A stretch of DNA of 64,000 nt, taken from the NCBI GenBank assembly GCA_900176545.1, contig FWXP01000001.1, positions 248,001 to 312,000 of the forward strand. The letters are read 5' to 3'. Made by a program: the position numbers and the translations under genes. The DNA comes from Oscillospiraceae bacterium (GTDB lineage: Bacteria > Bacillota > Clostridia > Saccharofermentanales > Saccharofermentanaceae). Under the pieces are notes generated by a model. The model was not told the DNA's origin. It worked only from the letters and a program-made list of their open reading frames with translations, and searched no databases. This document shows, piece by piece, positions 1 through 9,664 of this stretch (positions within the stretch are counted from its first letter, which is position 1; every line of letters begins with the position of its first letter).

Positions 1-1260
1 CAGACGGCTCTCGTATCCTATATCCGTACGGATTCCGTAAGAGTATCTGATGAAGCTGTCGCATTCTCCAGGACCTTGATCGAAGAGAAGTTCGGCAAGG
101 AATATGTATGTCCTTATAAGAGAAACTATAAGAATAAGAATTCTGCTCAGGATGCTCACGAGGCTATCAGGCCTACTCACTTTGACCTCAATCCCGAGCT
201 TATAAAGTCATCTCTTTCCAACGATCAGTATAAGCTCTATAAGCTTATCTGGGAGAGATTCTTAGCTTCTCAGATGGCTGATGCTTCCATCGATACAGTT
301 ACTATGGAAGCAGAGTGCAATCATGAGATCTTCCGTGCTCAGGGAGAGACTGTGGCTTTTGCAGGATTCCTTGCCATCTATGCCGATATCAAGGAAGAGA
401 ATGAAGAAGATAACGAGAAGGATAATAAGAGCAAGCTTCCCGAGCTTACTGAAGGTCAGACCTTAAAGAACTTGGATCTTACCTGCGATAAGAAGCAGAC
501 TCTTCCTCCGCCTCACTATACAGAAGCAACGCTTATCAAGGCTATGGAGGATAACGGTATCGGAAGACCTTCTACTTATTCTGCTACCATAAGCACTATC
601 CTCGATCGTAAGTATGTTGACAGGGAGGGCAGAAACCTCCATATCACTGAGCTCGGTAAGCTCGTTACCAACATGCTCGAAGCTAACTTCAATCAGATAG
701 TAGACGTATCCTTTACTGCAGCAATGGAGGAGAAGCTGGATACTGTCGAGACCGGCAATGCAAACTGGGTGAAGGTATTATCCGAATTCTATCCCGGCTT
801 CCACGAGCAGGTTCAGAATGCATCTGATTCCATTGAGAAGGTAAAGATCGAATCCGAGAAGATCGGCGAGAAGTGTCCCGAGTGCGGTGAAGGCGACCTT
901 GTCATAAAGGAAGGAAGAAACGGTAAGTTCATCGCATGTTCCTGCTTCCCCAAGTGTACCTATACGAGGAATATCGAAGTACAGGCTAAGGGTAAGTGTC
1001 CCGTATGCGGTTCCGGTCTTCTTGTTAGGAAGACAAGAAAGGGCAGCAAGACCTTCTATGTATGTGACAAGAAGGGCAGTAATCCTGATTGTGAGTTCAT
1101 CTCATGGGATCTTCCCATAGATGACAAGAAGTGTGAGACATGCGGTTCCTATATGGTATGGCACAGGTTCAGGGGTAAGGTCTATCCCAAGTGTTCCAAC
1201 CAGGACTGTGAGACCAATAAGAAGAAAAAGAAGTCTGATAAGGACGGCGCTGATGAGTAA
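1..1260 (+). CDS. topA: DNA topoisomerase I, C-terminal part (5' end outside window)
   Basis: Type IA topoisomerase, which relaxes negative supercoils through a transient 5'-phosphotyrosine link. The reading frame is open from base 1, so the N-terminal TOPRIM domain lies upstream of the window. The eighth visible codon is the Tyr of YIRTDS, which matches the catalytic motif YxRTDS of the family. The body continues with typical motifs such as AHEAIRPTH and GIGRPSTYSATI. The C-terminal third carries three Cys4 zinc-ribbon modules (CPECG...C...C, CPVCG...C...C, CETCG...C...C) and ends in a Lys-rich tail. Its last 8 bases overlap the start of trmFO, so the two are probably translationally coupled. 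Identity is certain; only the start is unseen. Confidence 0.97.
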   Translation, partial: QTALVSYIRTDSVRVSDEAVAFSRTLIEEKFGKEYVCPYKRNYKNKNSAQDAHEAIRPTHFDLNPELIKSSLSNDQYKLYKLIWERFLASQMADASIDTVTMEAECNHEIFRAQGETVAFAGFLAIYADIKEENEEDNEKDNKSKLPELTEGQTLKNLDLTCDKKQTLPPPHYTEATLIKAMEDNGIGRPSTYSATISTILDRKYVDREGRNLHITELGKLVTNMLEANFNQIVDVSFTAAMEEKLDTVETGNANWVKVLSEFYPGFHEQVQNASDSIEKVKIESEKIGEKCPECGEGDLVIKEGRNGKFIACSCFPKCTYTRNIEVQAKGKCPVCGSGLLVRKTRKGSKTFYVCDKKGSNPDCEFISWDLPIDDKKCETCGSYMVWHRFRGKVYPKCSNQDCETNKKKKKSDKDGADE

Positions 1261-2596
1261 GACAGTTACCGTTATAGGTGCAGGCCTTGCAGGATCCGAG
1301 GCTGCTCATCTTTTATCGAGGTTCGACATCAAGGTCGATCTTTATGAGATGAAGGCAGTAAGGAAGAGTCCTGCTCACCATAGCGATGATTATGCAGAGC
1401 TCGTATGCAGCAATTCATTAAGAGCAAATAATATCGAGAATGCCGTAGGACTTCTCAAAGAAGAATTAAGGGTATTAGGCTCCCTTATAATGGAAGCCGC
1501 CGATAAGGCCCAGGTACCTGCGGGCGGCGCTCTGGCTGTAGACAGAGACGAGTTTTCCGGATATATAACCGAGAAGATCAAGAATGATCCCAACATCACC
1601 GTCCATGAAGAGGAAGTAAAGAAGATCCCCGAAGACGGTATAGTCATTGTTGCCACAGGTCCTCTTACGGATGGTGAGCTCTACGAAGATATAATGAAGA
1701 CCTTAGGTGATTCCAAGCTTCATTTCTTCGATGCCGCAGCGCCCATCGTCAAGGCGGATTCCATCGACATGAGCAAGGCTTTCAAGGCTTCAAGATACGG
1801 TAAGGGCGGAGATGACTACATCAATTGCCCCATGAACAAGGATGAATACCTTAACTTCTACCATGAACTCATAGGTGCCGAGAGGGCAGATGTTAAGTAC
1901 TTTGACAAGGAGATCGTTTTCGAAGGCTGTATGCCCATCGAGACAATGGCTTCACGAGGCGAGGATACAATGAGGTTCGGTCCTTTAAAGCCCGTAGGAC
2001 TTGTAGATCCCAAGACCGGTGAGGAGCCTTATGCATGTCTTCAGCTTCGTCAGGATGACAGAGCCAAGACTATGTATAATCTCGTAGGCTTCCAGACCAG
2101 GCTCAAGTGGCCTGAGCAGAAGAGGGTCTTCGGACTTATCCCGGGCTTAGAGAATGCCGAATACTACAGGATGGGAGTAATGCATAGGAATACCTATATC
2201 AATTCTCCCGAGCTCCTGACTAACAGATATTCCTTAAGGAAGAGGGAAGATCTCTTCTTCGCAGGTCAGATGACAGGCGTTGAAGGCTACATTGAATCTA
2301 CCGCATCGGGATTCCTTGCAGGCTATTATGCTGCCATGAGAGCTCTTGATATAGAGCCGCCCTTTATCCCGGGAAGCGATACGGTTATAGGTTCCATGGC
2401 AGCCTATATCTCAGATCCCGACGTAAAGAAGTTCGTTCCTATGAATGCAAACTTCGGTCTGGTGGAGAAGATGCCCGGAAAGTTCAAGGGAAAGAATAAG
2501 AAGAAAGATAAGAATGCTGCCATCGCAGAGAGATCCTTAGGTAAGATCTGCGAGTTCGCGCAGGCACTTAATGAAATGATCGATAAGGCGGAATAA
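1253..2596 (+). CDS. trmFO: Methylenetetrahydrofolate-tRNA-(uracil-5-)-methyltransferase TrmFO
   Basis: Folate- and FAD-dependent enzyme that makes 5-methyluridine at position 54 of tRNA in many Firmicutes. The start ATG at 1253 was chosen because the dinucleotide-binding motif VTVIGAGLAGSEAA follows within five residues. An in-frame extension upstream would only read through topA in another frame. The 447-residue product has the usual family length. It shows conserved segments such as CSNSLRANN near the N-terminus and GQMTGVEGYIESTASG near the C-terminus, typical of the GidA/TrmFO fold. It overlaps topA by 8 bases, and topA-trmFO adjacency is classical in Firmicutes. Confidence 0.97.
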   Translation: MSKTVTVIGAGLAGSEAAHLLSRFDIKVDLYEMKAVRKSPAHHSDDYAELVCSNSLRANNIENAVGLLKEELRVLGSLIMEAADKAQVPAGGALAVDRDEFSGYITEKIKNDPNITVHEEEVKKIPEDGIVIVATGPLTDGELYEDIMKTLGDSKLHFFDAAAPIVKADSIDMSKAFKASRYGKGGDDYINCPMNKDEYLNFYHELIGAERADVKYFDKEIVFEGCMPIETMASRGEDTMRFGPLKPVGLVDPKTGEEPYACLQLRQDDRAKTMYNLVGFQTRLKWPEQKRVFGLIPGLENAEYYRMGVMHRNTYINSPELLTNRYSLRKREDLFFAGQMTGVEGYIESTASGFLAGYYAAMRALDIEPPFIPGSDTVIGSMAAYISDPDVKKFVPMNANFGLVEKMPGKFKGKNKKKDKNAAIAERSLGKICEFAQALNEMIDKAE

Positions 2597-2599
2597 GAT

Positions 2600-3574
2600 A
2601 TGGAACGTGAGCAGGGACCCGTATACAGATTCTTGAGCATCTACGGTAATAACGTAGGAAAGCTCGTTATGGCTAACTTTCTCTTTCTGGTATTTAATAT
2701 ACCTTCCATGCTCATAGGCTTTGCCATGACTCTTTATTTCCTTCCAAGGATCAACAGTGTCTTTGTTCCCGATAATTTCTACGCATATATGGCAGAAGCG
2801 GGATTTAAGGTAACCGAGGAAGCAGGCGGTACTGATGCCATTTCACAGGTCTATTATCTTTTGATCCTTTTTTGTGTGATGACCCTTATCGGTTCGTGCC
2901 TTGTTTGCGTAGGCCCCGTACAGACAGGTTTTGCACAGCTCTTCAGAAACCTTTACCGCGGGGATGACATCTATTGGAAGGATGATTTTAAGAAGGGATT
3001 TAAGAGCAATATCCCTCAGGCACTTGCCTCATCCGTTATATCCTTGATATTAACTTGCGTATGCCTCCTTGCGGTATCTTTCTACGGCAGGATAGAAGGC
3101 AAGTTCGGCACGATCATGTCGGTTCTCTTTACGGTACTTCTGTTCGCGCTTTCGGCTATACAGAATATCGTTTACCAGCTCATAGTTACGGTAGATCTTC
3201 CTCTTATGAAGATCTATAAGAATGCCGGCATATTCTTCATGATGCGTTTCGTACAGTTCGGTATCATGTGCCTTGGCGCAGTGGTGCTCCTCTTTGTAGT
3301 GCCTTTCCTTTTCCTTTCGAGCTTTAACTACTTCGGATACGGTGCGGCGATACTCTACTATCTGACTACTGCGTTTATGTTCACGCAGTTCATGTTCGCT
3401 TTCAATGCAGCTGATATCATCAATACATATATCGTTAAGCCGTCTCAGGCAAAAGAAGAGCCCGATATTGACGAAGGCGAAGATAACGACGATACTGAGG
3501 AAGAGGACAGCGATCCTCAGGAAGACACAGAAGACACGGAAACGGACGAGGAAGATATAGCGGAAGATGAGTGA
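2600..3574 (+). CDS. DUF624 (YesL)-like multi-spanning membrane protein with acidic tail
   Basis: Integral membrane protein of 324 residues with about five or six hydrophobic segments. The N-terminal pattern (a short hydrophilic start, then a helix ending in NIPSMLIG) and the later GPVQTGFAQLFRNLYRGDD segment resemble the DUF624/YesL family, whose function is unknown but which often sits near carbohydrate uptake genes. The last 50 or so residues are almost entirely Asp, Glu and Thr, an acidic extension unusual for the family and presumably cytoplasmic. It begins 3 bases after trmFO, and its stop overlaps the start of the PP2C gene, so the three are probably cotranscribed. Family assignment is from pattern only. 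Confidence 0.7.
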   Translation: MEREQGPVYRFLSIYGNNVGKLVMANFLFLVFNIPSMLIGFAMTLYFLPRINSVFVPDNFYAYMAEAGFKVTEEAGGTDAISQVYYLLILFCVMTLIGSCLVCVGPVQTGFAQLFRNLYRGDDIYWKDDFKKGFKSNIPQALASSVISLILTCVCLLAVSFYGRIEGKFGTIMSVLFTVLLFALSAIQNIVYQLIVTVDLPLMKIYKNAGIFFMMRFVQFGIMCLGAVVLLFVVPFLFLSSFNYFGYGAAILYYLTTAFMFTQFMFAFNAADIINTYIVKPSQAKEEPDIDEGEDNDDTEEEDSDPQEDTEDTETDEEDIAEDE

Positions 3575-4448
3575 CTGGGCCTTAATATCAAATGAGATCA
3601 GAGCATTGATCGCGTATGCGCTGATCCTGTTTGTGGTCGCAGTCTGTGCTTTCTCGTATTTCATATACTTTTACAGGACTAAGATAAAGAAAGCTGCTTC
3701 AGAGGAACCGCAGCTCTCCTTGGATGTTGCTTATTTTCACGAAAGGGGCAAGAGGGCACGCCAGGAGGACTCTTACTACATATCCCCCATGGATGAGAGC
3801 CGTAAGTACGGTCTTGTAGTATGCGTATCAGACGGCATGGGCGGCATGAGATACGGCGACGTCATCTCCCAGCATATAACCGATTGCATCAAGGAGATGC
3901 ATCCCATTAGCTTCTTTGCATGTGAGAATAATGCGGACGCCATAAGGCAGATCTCCAACGACATCTTCGACGACTTTAAGCAGAAGGGCGGAGCTACCCT
4001 CGCTATGGTGCAGATACATAATGACCACCTTACTTTCTACAGCGTAGGAGACAGCGATATAATCCTCGTTCGAAATGATGAAGCTACCATTTTAAACCCC
4101 AGACAGAACTATGTTGCTCTGCTTATAAAGAGCCTGGTAAGATCAGGTAAGCAGACGCAGGTAGCATATACCAACAGCAAGGCGAGAGCTCTTGTAGATT
4201 ATATGGGCAATCATAATCCCAGAGTCATCTACACCAAGAAGCCCATGCGCCTTCTTGACGGAGATACCATTATCGTCAATTCTGACGGAGTTACCGATGC
4301 TATTCCCGTGAAGAGCATCCCGAGATATGATGCTCCAAGCGCCAGAGCCATGGCACAGAACTTAAAGCTCACGGTCAAGCAGAAGAAGCACCCCAAGCAG
4401 GATAACTACACCGGTGTCGTCATAAAGCTTCAGCGAGGTATCGTATGA
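3567..4448 (+). CDS. Membrane-anchored PP2C-type protein phosphatase
   Basis: Metal-dependent Ser/Thr phosphatase of the PPM/PP2C class, 293 residues. One transmembrane helix (about residues 10-35) precedes the catalytic domain, so the enzyme faces the cytoplasm from the membrane. PPM motifs visible in order are ARQEDS, VCVSDGMGGMRYGD, GDSDIILVRN and VNSDGVTDAIP, with the metal-binding Asp residues in place. Unlike classical PrpC/Stp enzymes it is not next to a PASTA kinase in this window. Its partner gene overlaps its stop codon by 4 bases. Likely substrates are unknown. Confidence 0.88.
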   Translation: MSDWALISNEIRALIAYALILFVVAVCAFSYFIYFYRTKIKKAASEEPQLSLDVAYFHERGKRARQEDSYYISPMDESRKYGLVVCVSDGMGGMRYGDVISQHITDCIKEMHPISFFACENNADAIRQISNDIFDDFKQKGGATLAMVQIHNDHLTFYSVGDSDIILVRNDEATILNPRQNYVALLIKSLVRSGKQTQVAYTNSKARALVDYMGNHNPRVIYTKKPMRLLDGDTIIVNSDGVTDAIPVKSIPRYDAPSARAMAQNLKLTVKQKKHPKQDNYTGVVIKLQRGIV

Positions 4449-5008
4449 TCGAGTACTACACCCTGATGCATAAAGGAAGCAAGGAAGAATATACCGATAA
4501 TATATTCATGAACTTCGGAAGTACCGTTACGGTCCTGATGCTATCAGACAGCGGCGAGGATCCTATCCCATTGTCCGAAGAAGTGAAGACCAGGGTAAGT
4601 ACATATATTACTGCCTGCAGAGGAATACCATTCGATGAAGTCAGTACAAAGCTCAAGGGCTACATTCCTGTGGGAACCGACTATATGCTCATCCATATAA
4701 ACGATACGAGCATCAATATAGAGCGTCATGGTCAGATCTATGCATCAATAGTAAAGAGGGGGGAGATAAAGATGCTCCCTAACGGTCCGTTCAGCATAGA
4801 AGATGACGACAGGGTAGTATGCGGTACAGCTGAATTCTTTAAGTACTTAAGTAAGCCTGCCATACTCTCGGATGCTCTGACAGCCGAGAGCTGTGAGGAG
4901 TGGATGGATAATCTTGTCTGCCGTATCTCGGATAAGACGCATCTTGCCGAAGGCAATCTCACGGCTGTTACTCTCATCGTCAGGAAAGACGAGAATATCC
5001 GCATCTAA
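4445..5008 (+). CDS. Degenerate PP2C-like protein (probable pseudophosphatase)
   Basis: A 187-residue protein that starts inside the stop of the upstream PP2C gene (ATGA overlap). The opening (YYTLMHKGSKEEYTDNIFMNF) and the end (EGNLTAVTLIVRK) resemble the first and last strands of a PP2C domain, where family members usually have a Gln-Glu-Asp start motif and a DN(I/L)T end motif. The metal-binding DG motifs are absent. I infer a non-catalytic PP2C-fold partner of the upstream phosphatase. It could also be an unrelated small domain; the resemblance is by eye. Confidence 0.6.
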   Translation: MIEYYTLMHKGSKEEYTDNIFMNFGSTVTVLMLSDSGEDPIPLSEEVKTRVSTYITACRGIPFDEVSTKLKGYIPVGTDYMLIHINDTSINIERHGQIYASIVKRGEIKMLPNGPFSIEDDDRVVCGTAEFFKYLSKPAILSDALTAESCEEWMDNLVCRISDKTHLAEGNLTAVTLIVRKDENIRI

Positions 5009-5018
5009 AATATTTTGA

Positions 5019-5047
5019 TTGTCAAACTAATATCGTTGTGATAGATT
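5019..5047 (+). promoter_or_regulatory. Probable sigma-A promoter for the lipoprotein gene
   Basis: TTGTCA at 5019-5024 and TAGATT at 5042-5047 are separated by 17 bases. The lipoprotein ATG follows about 40 bases downstream, after an AAGGGGTG ribosome site. This break suggests the lipoprotein is not part of the phosphatase operon. Confidence 0.5.
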
Positions 5048-5086
5048 ACGGTTGTAAGGAATATTTTATCTTTAAGGGGTGTACAG

Positions 5087-6772
5087 ATGAATAAGAAAAG
5101 TATTGCAACGATCCTTTTGACATCAGTCCTGTTGTCTTCATGTTCGATCATTCAGGCAAAAGAGACAACAGAAGAAGTAACTACTACCGTAGAAGAGACT
5201 ACTACTACGACAGAAGCGACGACTTCTGAGACCACGGAAGCCTATACGCCTACGACTACCGCTTCTACAAGAGACAGTAAGTTCGAAGGACTTCAGGCAG
5301 GTGATGTCTTTACCTTCGGTCAGTACGAAGGTGAGGATATAGAGTGGGTCATACTAAGCATCACCATGAATGTCTGCTACTGCCTTGCAAACGAGAGTAT
5401 CGATTCGATGCCTTATGATCGAGGCGGTGATGTGTATGACTGGAATAATTCTTCCTTGTCTATCTGGTTGAACGGAGACTTTTACGAGAATTCATTTACG
5501 GACGAGGAGAAGGTCCGTATAAGATATTGCCTGAACTCTCAATACCCTGAAGTTGACAGCGATAACAAGATATATCTCCTGAACAGGGTCGATGTAAACG
5601 AATATGCATCTATCCTTGATGAGCATCCCGCTGGTAACAGCTGGTGGCTTAGATCCAAAAGTAATTCTGAACACACACATGCCGATATATGCAGTTCCAG
5701 AGGAAGTATCACATATGACGGAATGTCATTGAGCAGCAGACAGGGAGTAAGGCCTGCCATGAAGCTCTACATGGGTACAAGTGACGATATGCTGGATCTT
5801 GCTAATCTTACTCCTACTCCTACTCCAACGCCTTCACCGACGCCTACACCGGCTCCTGGCTATAGTCCGGAAATGCCTCCTGTTCCTGAGGAGATGCCAT
5901 ACGATGACACCCTCGGCGAAGAAGCAAATCTTGAGAATTACTATGTAAATAATATTCAGGGCCTATACGGAACTGCCGCAGCCACATCAGTAAGTATCGA
6001 GACGGCCACTTATAATGATTTCTTAGAGCCTTGGCTCAATATAAACGGCGCTCTTTCCCATGAGATAGCTGACTTTGACGGAGACGGAGACTTAGAGTTG
6101 GTTGCATTTGTCTTCGTGACAGAGCTTGACGATGCATATATAGAAAATACCGAGAATTATTATTTTCATCTCCATCTTCTTCTTTGTGACGATGTTGACG
6201 GTACTATCATGCTGCTCGATGATCTTCCGGTCATGACCCGTTGGACAAACTCTGATGGAGAGTTGACCGACAGATTCGATGAGTATCACTGCGGCATGTA
6301 CAGCAACACATACTATACTCAGGATATCGGTCTCTATACGATAGACAGGGATGGAAAGAAACTCATCCTCATGACCATTACTGATAGTGCTTCTCCTATG
6401 GGTGACGGATTTGACGAAGCAGCTTTCGTGTGGGAGGTAAGCGGTAATAGTATCCTTTATTCATCCTCATATTGTGCCTGCGCAGGATCAGATGATACAC
6501 GCGCAGTTGAGATCTCATATGAGAATGGTGAGCCCACATCTTCCGATTGGTACTATATGTATCCTGATCAGTACGATGCTCCCGGAATGGTACAGGGCAT
6601 AGAATTCTATATCGAGCGTCTGGGTATGTCCTGTGCAGACAGAGCTGACGGACACGGTATGGATATTACAGACCCTTCCGCTACATTGATCGTTCGATGC
6701 GGAGTAGACTGGGAGAGCCTCGAGCAACCTTATAACCAACCGTTCCTTTTTACTTACTATGTAGAAGAATAA
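5087..6772 (+). CDS. Thr-rich lipoprotein with DUF6273-like and FG-GAP-like regions
   Basis: Secreted lipoprotein of 561 residues. The signal peptide ends in the lipobox LSSC with the lipidated Cys at residue 19. A Thr/Glu-rich linker follows (about 25-63), then a domain (about 70-230) with GDVFTFGQYEGEDIEWVIL, IWLNGDFY, WWLRSKS and GVRPAMKLY, the pattern seen in DUF6273 proteins. A Pro-Thr spacer of repeated TPTP units (about 242-262) leads to a C-terminal region containing IADFDGDGDLELVAF, like an FG-GAP/VCBS calcium-binding loop. Neither domain has a firm biochemical role. A similar Thr-rich linker occurs in the minus-strand membrane protein at 21,005-23,014. Confidence 0.75.
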   Translation: MNKKSIATILLTSVLLSSCSIIQAKETTEEVTTTVEETTTTTEATTSETTEAYTPTTTASTRDSKFEGLQAGDVFTFGQYEGEDIEWVILSITMNVCYCLANESIDSMPYDRGGDVYDWNNSSLSIWLNGDFYENSFTDEEKVRIRYCLNSQYPEVDSDNKIYLLNRVDVNEYASILDEHPAGNSWWLRSKSNSEHTHADICSSRGSITYDGMSLSSRQGVRPAMKLYMGTSDDMLDLANLTPTPTPTPSPTPTPAPGYSPEMPPVPEEMPYDDTLGEEANLENYYVNNIQGLYGTAAATSVSIETATYNDFLEPWLNINGALSHEIADFDGDGDLELVAFVFVTELDDAYIENTENYYFHLHLLLCDDVDGTIMLLDDLPVMTRWTNSDGELTDRFDEYHCGMYSNTYYTQDIGLYTIDRDGKKLILMTITDSASPMGDGFDEAAFVWEVSGNSILYSSSYCACAGSDDTRAVEISYENGEPTSSDWYYMYPDQYDAPGMVQGIEFYIERLGMSCADRADGHGMDITDPSATLIVRCGVDWESLEQPYNQPFLFTYYVEE

Positions 6773-6777
6773 GAAGA

Positions 6778-6801
6778 GGGAGTCGCCTTATGGTGACTCC
6801 C
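6778..6801 (+). terminator. Hairpin terminator after the lipoprotein gene
   Basis: Ten-base stem GGGAGTCGCC/GGTGACTCCC (one G-T pair) with loop TTAT, just after the stop codon. The following T-run is weak. Confidence 0.6.
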
Positions 6802-6895
6802 TTAACATTTACGATAAGAAATTCTACTTGCGTAATGCTACAGTGTTGCGTTACCATAAATCGTCAAAAAAAGATGAAAATGTGGGGTATAATTT

Positions 6896-7294
6896 ATGTG
6901 GAAAGATATGGGTAAAGGTGAGATCACTTTTGTTTATATAGTGTGGCTCATCTCATTACTTGTAATGACTTTCGGTCTGTTCAATCTCTTTGGCATCGGC
7001 CAGGATGTTATAGGAAATATACTTCCTGACAGTGTAGTGGAGAGGACGTCATCGAATCCTGCTGACACGACGATCATCGATACAGCTAAGGATACGATGA
7101 TCAACCTTGCAGGCGGCAATACCAACAATATCCTTTTGGCTCTTGTCGGATATGTCGTACTTGCTTCCTTGATCTTCTTCCTTATCGCATCGCTGAAGAG
7201 GAGAGTATCGGGAATATACATCTTCGGTATCTTCCTTCATTTCATAATTGGTGTTGTGCTGATACTGGGAACTTTAACGATAGTCGTAGAGTAA
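6896..7294 (+). CDS. Small three-helix membrane protein, unknown function
   Basis: Unrecognised protein of up to 132 residues with three hydrophobic segments (about residues 10-35, 78-97 and 106-130) and a polar loop containing NPADTTIIDTAKD between the first two. No known motif is seen. The start is uncertain. A perfect TATAAT at 6888-6893 lies only 2 bases before the ATG at 6896. If it is the -10 box, transcription would begin near or after this ATG and the second in-frame ATG at 6908 would be the real start. It stands alone between two hairpins. Confidence 0.6.
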   Translation: MWKDMGKGEITFVYIVWLISLLVMTFGLFNLFGIGQDVIGNILPDSVVERTSSNPADTTIIDTAKDTMINLAGGNTNNILLALVGYVVLASLIFFLIASLKRRVSGIYIFGIFLHFIIGVVLILGTLTIVVE

Positions 7295-7306
7295 TAACAA
7301 GAACTA

Positions 7307-7338
7307 AACAGGGAGTTGTCATCTGACAGCTCCCTGTT
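7307..7338. terminator. Bidirectional terminator between convergent genes
   Basis: Fourteen-base stem AACAGGGAGTTGTC/GACAGCTCCCTGTT with loop ATCT. It is flanked by T-rich sequence on the plus side and A-rich sequence on the other, so it can serve both the upstream membrane protein gene and tgt on the minus strand. Confidence 0.85.
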
Positions 7339-7359
7339 GTTTTATCTGATTTTTTCTTA

Positions 7360-8496
<1,137 letters not shown>

Positions 8497-9534
8497 TTAA
8501 AGATCTGTGATGAACATCGCATCACCGAAAGAGAAGAATCTGTATTCTTCCTTAACGGCCTGCTCGTATGCATTAAGGATATGCTCTTTGCCTGCAAGGG
8601 CAGAGACCAGCATTATGAGAGTTGACTCGGGAAGATGAAAGTTTGTGATAAGAGAATTCACGCACTTAAAATCGTATCCCGGGTAGATAAATATCTTTGT
8701 ATCTCCTGAGCATGGAAGCATCTCGGGATCGTTTGATGCTACTGTCTCCAGAACTCTTGTTGAAGTAGTACCGACTGAGATTATCCTTCTGCCTTCAGCT
8801 CTTGCAGCTCTTACGATGTCAGATGCAGTCTTGTCGAAGCAGTACCACTCGGAATGCATCTCGTGAGACTCGACATCGTCAACCTTAACGGGACGGAATG
8901 TACCTAGACCTACATGCAGGGTAACTTCAGCGATCTCTACGCCCATCTCCTTTATCTCCTTCAAGAGCTCCTTTGTGAAATGAAGACCTGCAGTAGGAGC
9001 AGCAGCGGAACCTTCTATCTTGGAGTAGACCGTCTGATAACGCTCTCTGTCCTGAAGCTGCTCATGGATATAGGGAGGAAGAGGCATTGTACCCGCGCGG
9101 TCCAGTATCTCTTCCCAGATACCGTCAAAGTCGAACCTTACGATCCTGTTGCCTGTATCAAGTACTTCCTCGCACTCAGCTTCGAGCTCGCCTTCGATGA
9201 AAGTGAACCTTCTGCCGGGCTTTACCTTCTTACCGGGGCGAACGATACATTCCCACCTTACGTCGTCGAGCCTCTTAAGGAGAAGGATCTCGACTGCTGA
9301 ACCCGTATCTGACCTGACACCTAAGAGACGTGCAGGGATAACGCGTGTATTATTGATGACAAGGACATCTCCCTTACGAAGATATCCCTTTATATCAGTG
9401 AAATGCTTATGTTCGATCTTACCCGTCTTCTTGTCCAGCACCATGAGCCTTGATGACGACCTGTCAGCAAGGGGATTCTGTGCGATGAGACGCTCGGGGA
9501 GATCGTAGTAAAAGTCGCTTGTTTTCATGCTCAT
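8497..9534 (-). CDS. queA: S-adenosylmethionine:tRNA ribosyltransferase-isomerase
   Basis: Transfers and isomerises the ribosyl moiety of SAM onto preQ1-tRNA to give epoxyqueuosine, acting after tgt. Family signatures include [12 protein letters not shown] at the start, [33 protein letters not shown] and [11 protein letters not shown]. The first ATG gives 345 residues; a second in-frame ATG two codons later (ending at 9528) gives MKTSDF, the more usual family start. Neither has a Shine-Dalgarno site. A TATAAT box lies 7 bases before the first ATG, so the message may be leaderless. Confidence 0.97.
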   Translation of the reverse strand: MSMKTSDFYYDLPERLIAQNPLADRSSSRLMVLDKKTGKIEHKHFTDIKGYLRKGDVLVINNTRVIPARLLGVRSDTGSAVEILLLKRLDDVRWECIVRPGKKVKPGRRFTFIEGELEAECEEVLDTGNRIVRFDFDGIWEEILDRAGTMPLPPYIHEQLQDRERYQTVYSKIEGSAAAPTAGLHFTKELLKEIKEMGVEIAEVTLHVGLGTFRPVKVDDVESHEMHSEWYCFDKTASDIVRAARAEGRRIISVGTTSTRVLETVASNDPEMLPCSGDTKIFIYPGYDFKCVNSLITNFHLPESTLIMLVSALAGKEHILNAYEQAVKEEYRFFSFGDAMFITDL

Positions 9535-9541
9535 GGCAGTT

Positions 9542-9570
9542 ATTATACACCATTTTTCCGCCCCTCAAAG
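9542..9570 (-). promoter_or_regulatory. Probable queA promoter giving a leaderless or near-leaderless mRNA
   Basis: On the minus strand TATAAT occupies 9547-9542, with a poor -35 (CTTTGA, 9570-9565) 17 bases upstream. Only 7 bases separate TATAAT from the queA ATG, so the expected transcription start is at or within a base or two of that ATG. Confidence 0.55.
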
Positions 9571-9596
9571 TACACTTGTCCGCCACTCGCGCATAA

Positions 9597-9626
9597 TTGA
9601 CGCATAACTTCCGTAAGTGCTAAAAT
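9597..9626 (+). promoter_or_regulatory. Probable dapA promoter
   Basis: TTGACG at 9597-9602 and TAAAAT at 9621-9626 are separated by 18 bases and diverge from the queA promoter. The leader to the dapA ATG is only about 30 bases, leaving no room for a lysine riboswitch. Confidence 0.7.
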
Positions 9627-9664
9627 TTGAGTCGTTATATTATTATTTATTGGAGGAAAAGTAT

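Noticed and set aside
1121-1252. Upstream extension of trmFO
   Set aside because: The extra 44 residues overlap the topA zinc domain in another frame and precede the normal FAD-binding N-terminus.
9617-9664. Upstream extension of dapA
   Set aside because: It would start inside the promoter -10 region and bypass the ideal GGAGG-spaced ATG.
9535-9664. Lysine riboswitch or T-box upstream of dapA
   Set aside because: The leader after the promoter is only about 30 bases, too short for either.
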